From positions 124,001-188,000 of the forward strand of contig NW_026947395.1 in NCBI RefSeq assembly GCF_036323735.1: a stretch of 64,000 nucleotides of DNA. The letters run 5' to 3'. The number at the start of each line of letters is the position of its first letter. The first letter of the stretch is position 1. Source of the DNA: Rattus norvegicus (taxonomy: Eukaryota > Chordata > Mammalia > Rodentia > Muridae). Below the pieces are notes generated by a model. That model saw only the letters and a program-made list of their open reading frames with translations. It had not been told where the DNA came from and ran no database searches. This document shows positions 48,392 through 60,999 of this stretch, piece by piece. The position numbers and the translations under genes are program-made.

Positions 48392-50486
48392 ATCATGTTC
48401 ATCTAATAATGGCCACTAAATAAATATAGGTTTGGCCAAAGGTACTTCACCTAATTATGATCTGTGTTAGCAAATCATGAAACTTTCATTATCTCTCCTA
48501 TATACCATCCTTCATGCTTATACCCATGTCGTTGATGATTAGCTTCAAGAGGACTTAGAGACTGAAAATCATGACTGCTGAATAATACTAATGCTTGGAC
48601 CCCGGTTAGAGCCTACCATGGTGTAACTGAAGATGTGAATATGTAAAGTAGCCCTAGCTTTCCTGCTCAATTTAGGCTTGAAAACTCCCTTATCCTAAAA
48701 TAGGTTTGTCACTTTAAGCAGTTTCTACATCTTCTTTAATATTCTACTCTTAAACATCATTACTTTAAATCACCAATTTATGTCCACTATATATCAAATG
48801 TATATTCTGTATATAAGTGTCTGCTATCTGTCTTATAAGACTGACAGTTCCTGAGATCATCTCTGGCACCCAGGTCTAAAACTCCACTTCTAGTCAAAAA
48901 GGTCCTCAGTAGCTAACCTATTTGACAAAGAATGATTCTGAACTACTCTACTTTTGGTGAAAGATGGCACAAAATTTACACTTAACTGTGTCTCATATTC
49001 AAAACTTCCTCTAGGAAGGACATCAGAATGATACCTTTTGCTCCAGTTGTTCTCAAATTCACATCTTCTGTCCAAGAGGTCTGTAAATGTCATCATTTCA
49101 AAGAAGAGATTCAGTGTCTCTCCTTTTCCCTATGGGAGTATCAACACTCCACAACTACTCAAAGTATTTCAAGTTTTTTCTCTGTATAGTGGGCAAGAGC
49201 ACTTTCACCAAAGGACAACATTGGCCTGAAATATCTTCTTTTGCCCAAGGGGTACTCATGCCTGCACTCTCTATTGGCCATCTTCAGCACTTCTTCTCTT
49301 GATTTTGTGAGCCTGCTACATCCCAACTGTCTAGGACTACATACAAACTTCTTCCTGCTAAAGGTATTCTGAGACATTCCTCCATGGAAGAAAGGGGTTT
49401 TGATCTTTTCTTGTCTGACAAAAGTCTTCAAATCCCAAAGACAACTGTTGGAATAAAATGCAACCTATAGGACTGATGCAAGAATTACTACCTGGACTTT
49501 CAAATGGCATGAAAATATATGGACATTCTAAATACTGAAAAAGAATAGGAAGCTGATCAAGCAATACTGGATCTTCCTCTGCTCCACGAGGTACTTACAT
49601 TTTCTCCAGCATGAAATGGTCTTTCTAATTATTTTAAAATAATTTTACAGAGATTTTACAGTTCTAACAAACAGGTATAGAATATCTCCTTTGCACATTT
49701 TCTCAGAAATCCCGGTGATGTCCACGGTGCAATAACAAATTTTTCCCATGAAGTCTTGCATATTACCTTTTTGAGGACTGACACAACAATCCTACTTCTG
49801 TTCAAGTTCCCTACCTCCACCATCTTACCCAGTAAGATTTAGACTTATACAATTAAGAAGACTCCAGGAGGCCAAGGAATTACCACAGATTCCCCATATG
49901 CCAAATGTATTTCCTCTCTTAAATTTCTAAGTTTATTGTCCTGGGAAACACTGTTCTGACCGAAGAGATCTCAGAGAAATCTGGACTGAGTTCTCAAACA
50001 AGAGTCTAAAAGCAAGCATAAATCCGACTACTGTCTTCATTGTGTTCCCTTACACAGAGATGTCCTTTCACATGCAGAGGAATGTGTAGATGGATATATA
50101 TTTGAATAAGACACTGAACCCAACACTACTCCATTAGAGCCTTGTACAAGACTTCTAAGACTGTTGACTGCCTACCATGGACATTCAAATGTGTATTCTT
50201 TACTGTGATTTCCAGTTTGGAGTTGCTGAAGTAGTGTTTGGCTGGAATGTTCTATAATTTTCAAGGTATCAATCAACCTTCAACTTCTGCTCAGTAGTGC
50301 TCCAGACATAAGAGGAAGAGAAGCAATGCACATTCCATACAGTCTAGGGGAGATCCTTTTTCACCCTTCTACTTTAGAACATCAAAAATCTATTACATTT
50401 TCCTAGAGGGACAGCAACAATTCCTCTCCTGCACACAAGGAAATTAGATATGCTTCCACCTATTCAAAGGAATCTGAGTATCCTCT

Positions 50487-53400
50487 TTTCATTTATTTGA
50501 TTTTTTAATTTAAATTTCAAATATACCCTTTCTTGGTTTCCTACTCATAAGACATCTATCTGCTCTCCCTCCCCTTCTTCGATAATGGAGTTCCCATCCA
50601 CATCATCCACCCGTCTAGTCTTTCTGACCTTCCTTACACTGGGAGTCCAAATTTGGAAGGACTAAGAGTTTTTCCTCCCCTTTGTGCCCAAAAAGGCCAT
50701 CCTGTGCTACATATACATCTACAGCCATGAGTCAATCCTTGTATATACTTTGGGTGATGCTTTACTCCCTGGGACCTATCGTTGTTGGGCATTGCTGTCC
50801 TATGAGGCTGCAAGCCCCTTCAGGTCTTTCAATCGCTTCTGTAATTCCTCCAACAGGTGTTCAAATGTCAGATTAGTGTTTTGCTGCTAGCATTCAAATA
50901 TGAATTTGACCTGCTCTGGCTGTGTCTCTCAGGAGACAGCTATATCCAGTTCCAGTCAGCATGCACTTCTTAACTTCAACAATCTTATATAATTTGGTGA
51001 CTGTATAAATGTATATGGGCCACAGGTGGGGCATGAATTCCTTCAGTCTCTGCTTCTCCCTGTGCCTCCACATACCCTCCTGTGAATGTTTTTTGTTCCC
51101 CCTTTTAAGAAGGAGTGAAGCTTCCATACTTTGATTATTCTTCTTGAACATCATGTGGTCTGTGGATTATATCTTGAGGAATTCGAACTTTTGGGCTAAA
51201 ATCCACTTATCAGAGATTGCATACTATGTGACCTTTTCTGTGATTGGGTTACCTCTATCAGGGTGACGCTTTCTAGGTCAATCCATTTGCCTATGAGTTT
51301 CATGAATTCATTGTTTTTAATGCGGAATAGTAGAACATTGTACAGATGTATCACATTTTATGTATCCATTCGTCAGTTGAAGACCATCTGGATTCTTTCC
51401 AGTTCCTGGCTACTATAAATAATACTGCTATGAGCATAGTGGAGTATGAGTCTTTGTTGAATGTTGCACCATCTTTTGGGTCTATGCAGAGTACAGGTAG
51501 AGCTGGGTCCTCAGTTAGGGCATTATCCAATTTTCCCAGGAAACTTCAGAATGATTTCCAGAGTTATCTTACAGGTTTGCAATCCATCCAATTATGGAAC
51601 AGTGTTTTTCTTTCTCCATAACCTCACCAACATCTGTTGTCACCTGAGTTTTTGATCTTAGCCATTCTGACTGGTGTGAGGTGGAACCTCAGGAGTGTTT
51701 TTATTTTTATTTCCTTGATGACTAAGGATGTTGAGCATTTCTTGACATACTTCTCAGCTATTTGTTATTCCTTAGTTGAGAATTCTCTGTTTAGCTCTGT
51801 ACCCCATTTTTCATAGGATTGTATGGCTCTCTGGTGTCTAACTTCTTGAGTTCTTTGTATATTTTTCGATATTAGCTCTGTATCAGGTGTAGGATTGAAA
51901 AAGATCTTTTCCCAATCATTTGGTTGCTGTTTTGTCCTAATAACAGTGTCCTTTGACTTACAGAAGCTTTGTAGTTTTATGAAGTCTCGTTTCTGATTCT
52001 TGATCTTACAGTACAAACCAGTGGTGTTTGGTTCAGGAAAATTTTCCCAGTGCCCATGTGATCAAGACTCTTCTCTACTTTTTCTTCTATAAGTTTCAGT
52101 TTATTGGGTTTGATGTAGAGGTCTTTGATCCACTCATACTTAAGCTTTGTATAGGGCAATAAAAATGAATCGATTTGCATACTTCTACATGCTGCCCTCC
52201 ACTTGTTGAAAATCCTATCGTTTTTCATTGGATGGTTTTAGCCTCTTTATTAAATATCAAGTGACCATTTATGTGTGTGTTTGTGTTGGTGTATTCAATT
52301 CTATTCCACTTATCAACATTCCCAGGAATCTGTACAAATACAACTTTTTTGTCATTGTTCTTTGCTTTTTAATCACTATTGCCCTGTAATACTGCTTGAG
52401 GTAAGGAATGGTGATTCCCCCAGAAGTTCTTTTATTGTTGAGTACAGCATATGTATGTTGTGCCATCACTTGTATTAAATTCTTAAAAGTCTTTAATCTT
52501 TCTTTATTTCTTGCTTGACAAGTTATCTTTGAGTAGAGCACTGTTCAAGTTACAGTTATGTGTGGGCTCACTGATGTTTTTGTGGATATTTAAGACCAGC
52601 CTTAGTTTGTCACGGTTTGATAGGATGCATGGACTTATTTCAGTCTTCTTCGATCTGTTGAGTCCTGTTTTGTGACTTGATATATGATCAATTTTGGAGA
52701 AAATACTATGAGATGCTGGAAAGAATATATTATTTTGTTTTAGGATTAAATATTCTATAAATATCTGTAATGTCCATTTTGTTCACAACTTCTGTTAGTT
52801 TGTCTAGATCTTGGTTTAATTTTTGTTTCCATGATCAGTCCATTGATGAGATTGTGGTGTTGAAATCTCCCACTATTATTATGTGAGGAGCAAATGGGTG
52901 CTTTGAGCTTTAGTAAGGTATCTTTTAGGAATGGAGGTGCCCATGTATATGGAGCATACATATTTAGGATTGACAGTTACTATTGGTGGGATAATCTTTT
53001 GATAAATATGAAATTTCCTTCCTCACCTGTTTCGAAAACTTTTGGTTGATAGTCGATTATATTCCATAGTAGAATGGCAAATCCAGCTTCCTTCTATCAG
53101 ACCATTTGCTTCAAAATTTCTTTTCTAGCCTAATACTCTCAGGTAGTGTCTGTCTTTGTCTCTGAGTTGTGTTTTCTACATTCAACAAAATACTGGTTCC
53201 TCTTTATGTATCCATTCATTTAGTCTATGTCTTTCTATGGGAATTCACTCCATTTTGTTAAAAGATATTAAGGAATAGTGATTGTTGCTTTTGTCATTTT
53301 TGTTGTTAGAGGAAGAGTCATGTTTGTGTGTCTCTTTTCTTTTGGTTTCATTGCAAGATTAGTTTGTTGCTTTTTCTAGGATGTAGTTTCCCTCCTTGTG

Positions 53401-53920
53401 TTAGAGTTTTCTACCTATTATCTTTCGTTGGGCTGGATTTGTAGAAAGATACTGTATAAATTTCCTTCTGTCATGGAATATCTTCGTAATTCCATATGTG
53501 TTAATTGAGAATTTTCCTGGCTATAGTAGACTGGAATGGCTTTTGTGTTCTTTTATGGTCTAGAGTATTCCAGGATCTTCTGACTTTCATAGTATCTGGT
53601 GAGAAACCTTGTGTAATTCTCATAGGTCTGACTTTATATGTTACTTGACTTTGTCCCTTATTGCCTTTAAACTTCTTTCTTTATTTTGTGCATTTGGTGT
53701 TTTGACTATCATGTGATGTGAGGAATTTCTTTTCTGGTAAAATCTATTCACAGCTCTGTTGGCTTCTGGCATGTTTTTCGGCATCTCTGTCTTTAGGTTG
53801 GGGAAGATTTCTTCAATAATTTTTTGAAGATATTTACTGGCCCTTTAAGTTGGGAGTCTTCACTCTCTTTTATACTTCTAATTGTAACATTTGATCTTCT
53901 CATTGTGTCTTTGAGTCCAA
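50487..53920 (-). mobile_element. L1: L1, minus strand, with internal deletion
   Basis: Reading leftwards: ORF1 remnants (53920-53600), ORF2 5' part, a gap, ORF2 C-terminal part (52440-51300) and 3' UTR (51300-50487). Near 52445-52490 the sequence jumps from the region matching 58400 in the L1 at 56-63 kb to that matching 60130. About 1.7 kb including the RT core is therefore missing. It lies inside the ~29-bp array. Confidence 0.85.
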
Positions 53921-54053
53921 ATGACAGGTAACTTGGAGCATAAAAGTTGGTCTTATCTCTGCTTTCAAGTGTGTAGGCACCCTTACCAACTGGTTTTCAG
54001 CTCTCAGCACAGCCAGAAAATAATAATGTCCTTCAGCTGAATTCTCTTAGGTC
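53921..54053. other. Unassigned junction sequence
   Basis: Short stretch between the L1 and a stray copy of the 2-kb tandem-unit sequence. It could be L1 5'-UTR of another subfamily. Confidence 0.35.
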
Positions 54054-54118
54054 CCTGTGTAAATATTGTGTACCTACTTCAAATGATAATCTCTGAAAGC
54101 CTATTTTATCCAAAATAG
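54054..54118 (+). repeat. Dispersed fragment of the 18-26 kb tandem unit
   Basis: GTGTAAATATTGTGTACCTA, CTTCAAATGATAATCTC and CCTATTTTATCCAAAA align with unit 4 at 26028-26085 and with units 2 and 3 at the equivalent point. A (TG)n tract follows directly. Confidence 0.7.
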
Positions 54119-54126
54119 TTTTGTTG

Positions 54127-54127
<1 letters not shown>

Positions 54128-54178
<51 letters not shown>

Positions 54179-54182
54179 TGTG
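54128..54182 (+). repeat. (TG)n microsatellite
   Basis: About 54 bp of TG with one interruption near the end. Confidence 0.97.
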
Positions 54183-54898
54183 ACACATGTCCAGCAGACT
54201 CTGAATGGCCATTCCTTCAGTCTCCTATGAAAAATCTCTCCCTACCCCTCTTATGGATATTTTATTTACCCTTTTAAGGGAGGAGTGAATAATCTGCATT
54301 TTGGTCCTCCTTCTTGAGTGTCATGTGGTCTGTGCATTGGATCATAGGTAACTTGAGCATTTGCACTGATATCCAATTAAAAATGAGTGCATACTTTGTT
54401 TTTCTGTTATTGGGTAACCACCCTCAGGATGATATTTTTTTAGGTTCATCCATTTGCCTATGAATTTCATGAACTCATTATTTTTGATAAATGAGTACTA
54501 ATCCATTGTGTAAATATAGGCCATTTTCTGTATCCATTCTTCTGATGAAGGACATCTGGGTTAATTCCAGCTTCTGGATATTATGAATAAGGCTGCTATG
54601 AACATAGTGTAACATGTGTCTTTGTTGTATGTTGGAGCATCTTTTGGGTATAAGCTCAGGGGAGGTATAGCTGGGTCTTCAGCAACTGCAATGACCAATT
54701 TTTGAGGAAACTCAGGACTGATTTTCAGGGAGGTTGTACCAGTTTGCAATCCCAACAACAATGGAGGAGTGTTTCTCTTTCACCATATCCTTGCCAGCAT
54801 CTGCTGTCACCTGAGTTTTTGATCTTAGCAATTCTGACTGATGTGAGGTGGAAACTCAGGGTTGTTTTGATTTGCATTTCCTTTATGACTAAGTAGGT
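54183..54898 (-). mobile_element. L1: L1 fragment, minus strand (3' UTR and ORF2 end)
   Basis: Part of the 3' UTR (54183-54440) and the C-terminal end of ORF2 (54440-54898). The Cys-rich region is recognisable on the minus strand at 54910-54725 (CWQGYGERETLLHCCWDC, first pair altered by loss of one Cys). Truncated at both ends. Confidence 0.85.
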
Positions 54899-56440
54899 TA
54901 TACATAACACAAATCGTTCTAAGAAATGATGTTACCCTAACTGTTGGTCTGTATATAGCTCTGTGCCAATTGAACAAATTCTATCTCCTTCTTCAAAGTT
55001 CAAGTCCAAGGATATCCTATACCCAGTATTGCTTCTGGAAGTGAGTAATTAGCTCACAATTTCTGTAGGAAATTTAGACCAGGGTATCACAGGGGCCTCA
55101 ACCGCTGAGTTGAGTTTCTTTGTTTGGATCCCAGTTGAATGACTCAGGTTGCACTCTTGGAAGAAATCTCCACACATCAGGGTCACAGTCCATGATGAAA
55201 TGTATAAGTTGCTCAAACTGGTTAGGATTTCAAATAGATGATGCTGTGGCTTAACAATATTATAGGGTAAAAATTGAAAGACCATTCAATATGACCAAGG
55301 CTTGGAGAGAAACATTTTCAATAGACTAACTCTAATTGCAAATTACCAGATTTCATTGTAAAGACAATGTATACAAGAAAAAAAAAACACATCCTGTTTG
55401 ACTGATGCAAGGGAAAACAAGAATGCAGTTTAATAAGAGTAAAGAATATGCAGTCAGCTAGGTCATTTTGACTCTCATTTTCTAGAAGAGAGTTGTGTGC
55501 TCTCCCACAAAACTTTTCAGGACAAGAGGTAGAAACCAGAGACAGATGCATGTGGGAAAAGATGGAGAAATATTTGCCCACATACTCAATGTACAAAGAA
55601 AATAGCTAAACCCATGCGGAATGACAAAGGGTGCAAATCCATCAGGAATGTAGATTGTTATCTAATGAGGTGCTTCTTATGGGTGAAGCAAATAAGACAG
55701 GGTAGTGAAGAAGGTATTTACACATGGTTGTCTTTATAACCATAACCAGTTGTAGAAAAATGATTAATAATTGACATCAATAATTCCTTTGTATTTTGTT
55801 AACAAAGTTTTTCTATAGATTTTTGTGTTTTCTTTCATCAATTTCTTCATCATGCAATATAATACCAATTAAGACGATACCAATGGTTTTCATATTCGTT
55901 TCAAATTTGAGATACTGAAAGAATGTGCCGTAGAACACATTTCCATCGATTCTAAATATGTATCGTGTTTTAGATTGTAGAATTGATGATTATATCACAT
56001 CAGTATATCTATGATATTGTAAAATATATATTGCATTTCTATTTGGATGTAGGATCATTCTATTTTATCAAGGCACCATTATAATCTGGTTATTATTTTC
56101 ATTTACAAATTATTCACAACATAAGGATATATGATGTAATTTTAAGTTGACAAGAAATAGACTTTTGATGGCTATTTTTGGTTGCCTACTTGACTAAAGC
56201 TGGAATTATCTAAAACCATAAAATAATGGCCCTACCTCTGAGGTAATCCACTTTCATTCAAAGTGAGAAGATCTACTTCTATTCTGAATACTTGAAATAC
56301 AAAAACACTCCTTGAATCCAGGTATTTAATCCAGCTACAATGTTGGCAATTCCTCCTAAAGGAAGCCTATATAATGACATGGAAGTTGCTCTTATCCTGG
56401 TTGCTCTGTCTTGCTAGCAAGTCTATTTCATTACTGGCAT
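54899..56440. other. Unassigned sequence between L1 copies
   Basis: No gene recognised. Open minus-strand stretches at 55285-55049 (78 codons) and 55596-55318 (92 codons) have no recognised domain. The first ~150 bp may belong to the ~29-bp array (TCAAGTCCAAGGATATCC at 55004). The remainder does not show the period clearly. Confidence 0.4.
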
Positions 56441-57176
56441 TAAATCTTTTTTTTAAATCCTTATTAACTTGAGTATTTCTTATTTACATTTCGATTATTA
56501 TTCCCGTTCTCAGTTTCAGAGCCAACATCCCCCTAACGCCTCACCCTCCCCTTCTATATGGTCTTCCCTTACCAAACCTTCCCCCATTTTCACCCTCACC
56601 CCCAACAGTCATCTTCACTGGGGTTCAGGCTTAGCAGGACCAAAGGCTTCCCCTTCCACTGGTGCTCTTACTTGGATAGTAATTGCTACCTATGAGGATG
56701 GAGCCCAGGGTCAGTCCATGTACAGTCTTTGGGTAGTGGCTTAGTCCCTGGAAGCTCTGGTTGCTTGTCATTGTTGTTCATATGACGTCTCGAACCCTTC
56801 ATTCTCTTCTACATCTTTCTCCAATCCCTTCAAAAAGGGTCCCATTCTCAGTTCAGTGGTTTATTGCTGACATTTGCATATGAATTTTGTGAATTGTGGC
56901 TGTGTCTCTCAGGACAGATCAGCATCCGGATCCTGTTTGAATGCACTTCTTTGCTTCATCTATCTTGTCTATTTGGGTGGCTGTATACATATGGGCCACA
57001 TGTGGGTCAGGCTCTGAATGGGTGTTCCTTCTCACTTTGATCTAAATTTTGCCTCCCTATTCCCTGCCAAGGGCATTCTTGTTCTCCTTTTAAAGAAGGA
57101 GTGAAGCATTCACATTTTGATCATCTCTCTTGAGTTTCATGTGTTCTGTCCATCTAGGGTAATTCAAGCATTTGGG

Positions 57177-60100
57177 CTAATAGCCACTTATCAATGAGTG
57201 CATACCATGTGTGTTTTTCTGTGATTGGGTTACCTCACTCATGAAGATATTTTCCATTTCCGACCATTTGCCTACGAATTTCATAAAGGCATTGTTTTTG
57301 ATAGCTGAGTAGTATTCAATTGTGTAGATGTACCATATTTTCTGTATCCATTCCTCTGTTGAAGGGCATCTGGGTTCTTTCCTGCTTCTGCCTATTATAA
57401 AGAAGGCTGCTATGAACATAGTGGAGAACATGTCTTTTTTATATGTTGTGGCATCTTTTTTGTATATGCCGAAAAGAGGTATAGCTGGATCCTCAGGTAG
57501 TTCAATGTCTGATTTTCTGAGGAACCTCCAGACTAATTTCCAGAATGGTTGTACCAGTCTGCACTCCCACCAACAATGGAGGAGTGTTCCTCTTTTACCA
57601 CATCCTCACCAACATCTTATATCACCCGAGTTTTCATCTTAGTCATTATGACAGGTGTTAGGTGGAATCTCAGGGTTGTTTTGATTTGCATTTCCCTTAT
57701 GACTAAAGATGTTGGACATTTCTTATGTGTTTCTCAGCTATTCGGCATTACTCAGCTATGAATTCTTTGTTTTGCTCTGAACCCCATTTTTCAATAGGGT
57801 TATTTGTCTCATGCCGTCTAACTTCATGAGTTCTTTGTATATCTTGGATAAAAGCTCCTATCTGTTGTAGGATTGGTAAAGATCTTTTCCCAATCTGTTG
57901 GTTGCCATTTTTCCGAACCAAGTGTTCTTTGCTTTACAGAAGCTTTGCAGTTTCATGAGATCCTTTTTGTCGATTCTTGATCTTAGCACTTAAGTCAATG
58001 GTTTTTTCTTCAGGAAAATTTCTTCAGTGCTCATGTGTTCGAAATGCTTCCCCATTTTCTTCTCTTAGATTAGTGTATCTGGTTTGATGTTGAGGTCCTT
58101 GATACAGTTGGACTAAAGGTTTCTACAAGGCAGTAAGAATGGATCAATTTGCCTTTTTATACATGCTGACTTCCAGTTGAACCAGCACCATATGCTGAAA
58201 ACGCAATCTTATTTTCCATTGGATGGTTTTGGCTTCTTTCTCAAAAATTAAGTGACCATGGTGTATGGGTTCATTTCTGGGTCTTCAGTTCTATTCCACC
58301 AGTTTATTTGGCTGCCTCTGTCTCAATGCCATACAGTTTTTATCACTGTTGCTCTGGAATACTGCTTGAGTTCAGTGATAGTGATTCCCAAGGAAGTCCT
58401 TTTATTGTTGATGGTAGTTTTAATTGTTCTGTGTTTTTTTGTTATTCCAGATGAATTTATAAATTGTTCTGTCTAACTCCATGAAGAAATGATTGAAATT
58501 TTGATGTGGATTGGAATAAATCTGTAGATCTCTTTTGGTATAAAGGCCATTTTTACTATATTAATCCTGCCAGTCCATGAGCATGGGAGATCTTTCCATC
58601 TTCTGAAATCTCCTACAGATTCTTCAGAGACTTGATGTTCTGGTCATATGCTTATATTTTTTACTTGCTTGGATAAAGTCACCCTGAGATATTTTATATT
58701 ATTTGTTGCTATTGTGAAGGGTTTCATATCCCTAGTTTCTTTCTCCGCTTGTTTAACTTATGTGCAGACTTATTATTATATCCGACAACTTTGCTGAAAT
58801 TATTTATCAGGCTTTGCAATTCTTTGCTGGTACTTTTGAGGTCACTAAGTATACTATCTTATCATCTACAAACAGTGCTATTTTGACTTCTTCCTTTCCA
58901 ATCTATATCCCTTTGACCTCCTTCAGTGTCTGCTTGCTCTGACTAAGATGTCTAGAACTATAATGAATAATTTCTGAGAGACTGGGTAGCCTTGTCTAGG
59001 ACCTGATGTCAGTGTGATTGCTTTAAGTTTCTGTCCACTTAGTTTAATGTTAGCTATGTATTTGTTTTATAGGTTTAGGTATGGGCCTTAAGTTCATGTA
59101 CTTTCCAGTACTTTTATTATGAAGGGGTATTGAATTTTGCCAAATGTTTTATCAGCATATAATGAAAGGATCATTGGGTTTTTATATTTGAGTGTGATTA
59201 TATAATGGATTACATTGATTGTTTCCATATACAACACCATCCCTGCATGCCCGGGATAAAACCTACTTGATCATGATGGATGATTGTTTTGATATGTTCT
59301 TGGACTCGGTATTTTTGCAAGGATATTCATAAGGGAAATTGGTCTGAAATTCTCTTTTTTGTTGGGTCTTTGTGTGTTTTAGGTATGAGAGAAATTGTGG
59401 CTTCATAAAAGCAATTAGGTTGTGCTCCATCTGTTTCAATATTGTAGAATAGTTTGCAGAGTACTAGTATGAAATTTTCTTTGAATTTTGGATAGATTTC
59501 TGCACTAAACCCATCTTATCCTGGACTCTTTTTGGTTCAGAGGCTTGTAATAACTGCTTGTATTTTTTTTAGCAGTTATTGGTTGTTTAAACGGTTTTTC
59601 TGTTTTTTTTTTTTTTTTCTGTTTTTCTGTTAAATCGCTTTGGTACCTGGCATTTGTCTAGAAAATTGTCATTTTTCTCCAAATTTACAAGTTTTGTTGA
59701 ATATAGTGTTTTGTAAGACGATCTGATGACTTTTTTAATTTGCTCTGATTCTGCTGTTATGTCTCCCTTTTCATTTCTTATTTTGTTAATTTGGACACAC
59801 ACTGTGGGCCTTCAGGTTTGTCTGGCTATGGGTTAATGTATCCTGTTGATTTTTTAAAAGAACCAGCTTTTGGTTCTGTTCATTCTTTGTATGGTCCCCT
59901 TTTTTCTACTTGGTTGATTTCAGCTCTGAGTTTGATTATCTCCTGACTTCTACTACTCCTGTACATATTTACTTCTTTTTCATCTAGAGTTTTAGGTGTG
60001 CTGTCAAGTTCCTGATGTATGCTCTCTCCTGTCTTTATGCAGGCACTCAGAGATATTTTTCCTTTTACCACAGCTTTCATTTGTCCCAAAAGTTTGGGTA

Positions 60101-60965
60101 TATTGTACGTTAATTTTCATGAAATTCTAAGAAGTCTTTAATTTCTTCCTTCATTTCTTCCTTGACCAAGTTATCATTGAGTAAAGCATTGTTCAACTTC
60201 CATGTATATGTGGGTGTTCTTTCCTAATTGTTATTGAAGAACAACCTTAGCTCATTGTGGTCTGATAGGATGAATTGGATTATTTCTATCTATCTGTATA
60301 CTTTGAGACCTGGTTTTTGATTGATTATATGATCAATTTTGGAGAAAGTGCCAAGAAGTGGTGAGAAGAAGTTATATCCTTTTGTTTTATGATATTCTAT
60401 TTATGATAGTATGTTCTAAAATATCTGTTAAGTCCATTTTGTTTATAACTTCTGTTAGTCTGTCTATGTCTCTGTTTAATTTCTGTTTCTGTGATCTGTC
60501 CAGTGATGAGAATGGGATATTGAAATTTCCTAATATTATTGTTTGCAATGCAATACTTTCTTAGAGATTTAATAAGGTTTCTCTTATGTATGTAGGTGTC
60601 CTTGTATTTGCGGCATAGATTTTTAGGATTTCGAGTTCATTTTGGTGTATTTTTCCTTTGATGAATATGTAGTGTACTTCCTTATGGATTTTTATGACTT
60701 TTGGTTGAAAGTCGATTTTATATGATATTAGATCTTCAGACCATTTGCTTGGAAAGTTGTTTTCCAGTCTTTTACTCTGAGTTAGTGTCTGTCATTATCT
60801 CTGGTGTGTTTCCTGTATTGCAAAACGATGGGTTCTCATTACATATTCAGTTTGTCAATCTGTGTCTTTTTAGTGGGGAATTGAGTCCATTGAATTTGAT
60901 GGATATTAAGGAATAGTGATGATCACTTTCTCTTATTTTCATAATTGGACGTTAGTTTACGTTTG
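57177..60965 (-). pseudogene. L1 ORF2 pseudogene, full span
   Basis: In an intact L1 this encodes endonuclease, RT and the Cys-rich end of the retrotransposition enzyme. Blocks seen on the minus strand are the post-endonuclease linker at 60089-59880 (SRSQEIIKLRAEINQVEK), the region leading into RT at 59802-59587, an RT catalytic box reading F-V-D-D at 58872-58861 with both aspartates kept, and the C-terminus at 57431-57177 (CPSTEEWIQKIWYIYT; stop at 57177). The span of ~3.8 kb equals a complete ORF2. Frameshifts separate every block, so no enzyme is made despite the kept catalytic pair. Confidence 0.85.
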
Positions 60966-60999
60966 TGTGCTTCTGTTTATTTTGTTGTGAAAAGAATAA

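Larger units (their letters stand above)
42720..50486 (+). repeat. Highly decayed ~29-30-bp tandem array, part 1
   Basis: Throughout this 7.8 kb a core close to CCAAAGGGG recurs on the plus strand every 27-32 bp, followed by a variable middle and a C/T-rich end such as CTTCTTCTTT. Example cores: 43821, 43848, 43877, 43905, 43937; and 49072, 49099, 49128, 49158, 49186, then 49207 and 49244 (together two periods). Units are typically only about half identical, so the array is ancient. It is low in plus-strand stops (open runs of 66-118 codons), but the period is not a strict multiple of three and frames change. A dinucleotide tract lies inside it. I do not recognise the family. Confidence 0.65.

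Noticed and set aside
42720..50486. Regular ~29-30-bp spacing could suggest a CRISPR array
   Set aside because: There is no conserved repeat alternating with unique spacers; whole units vary continuously. The context is mammalian with SINEs and L1, and no cas genes are present.
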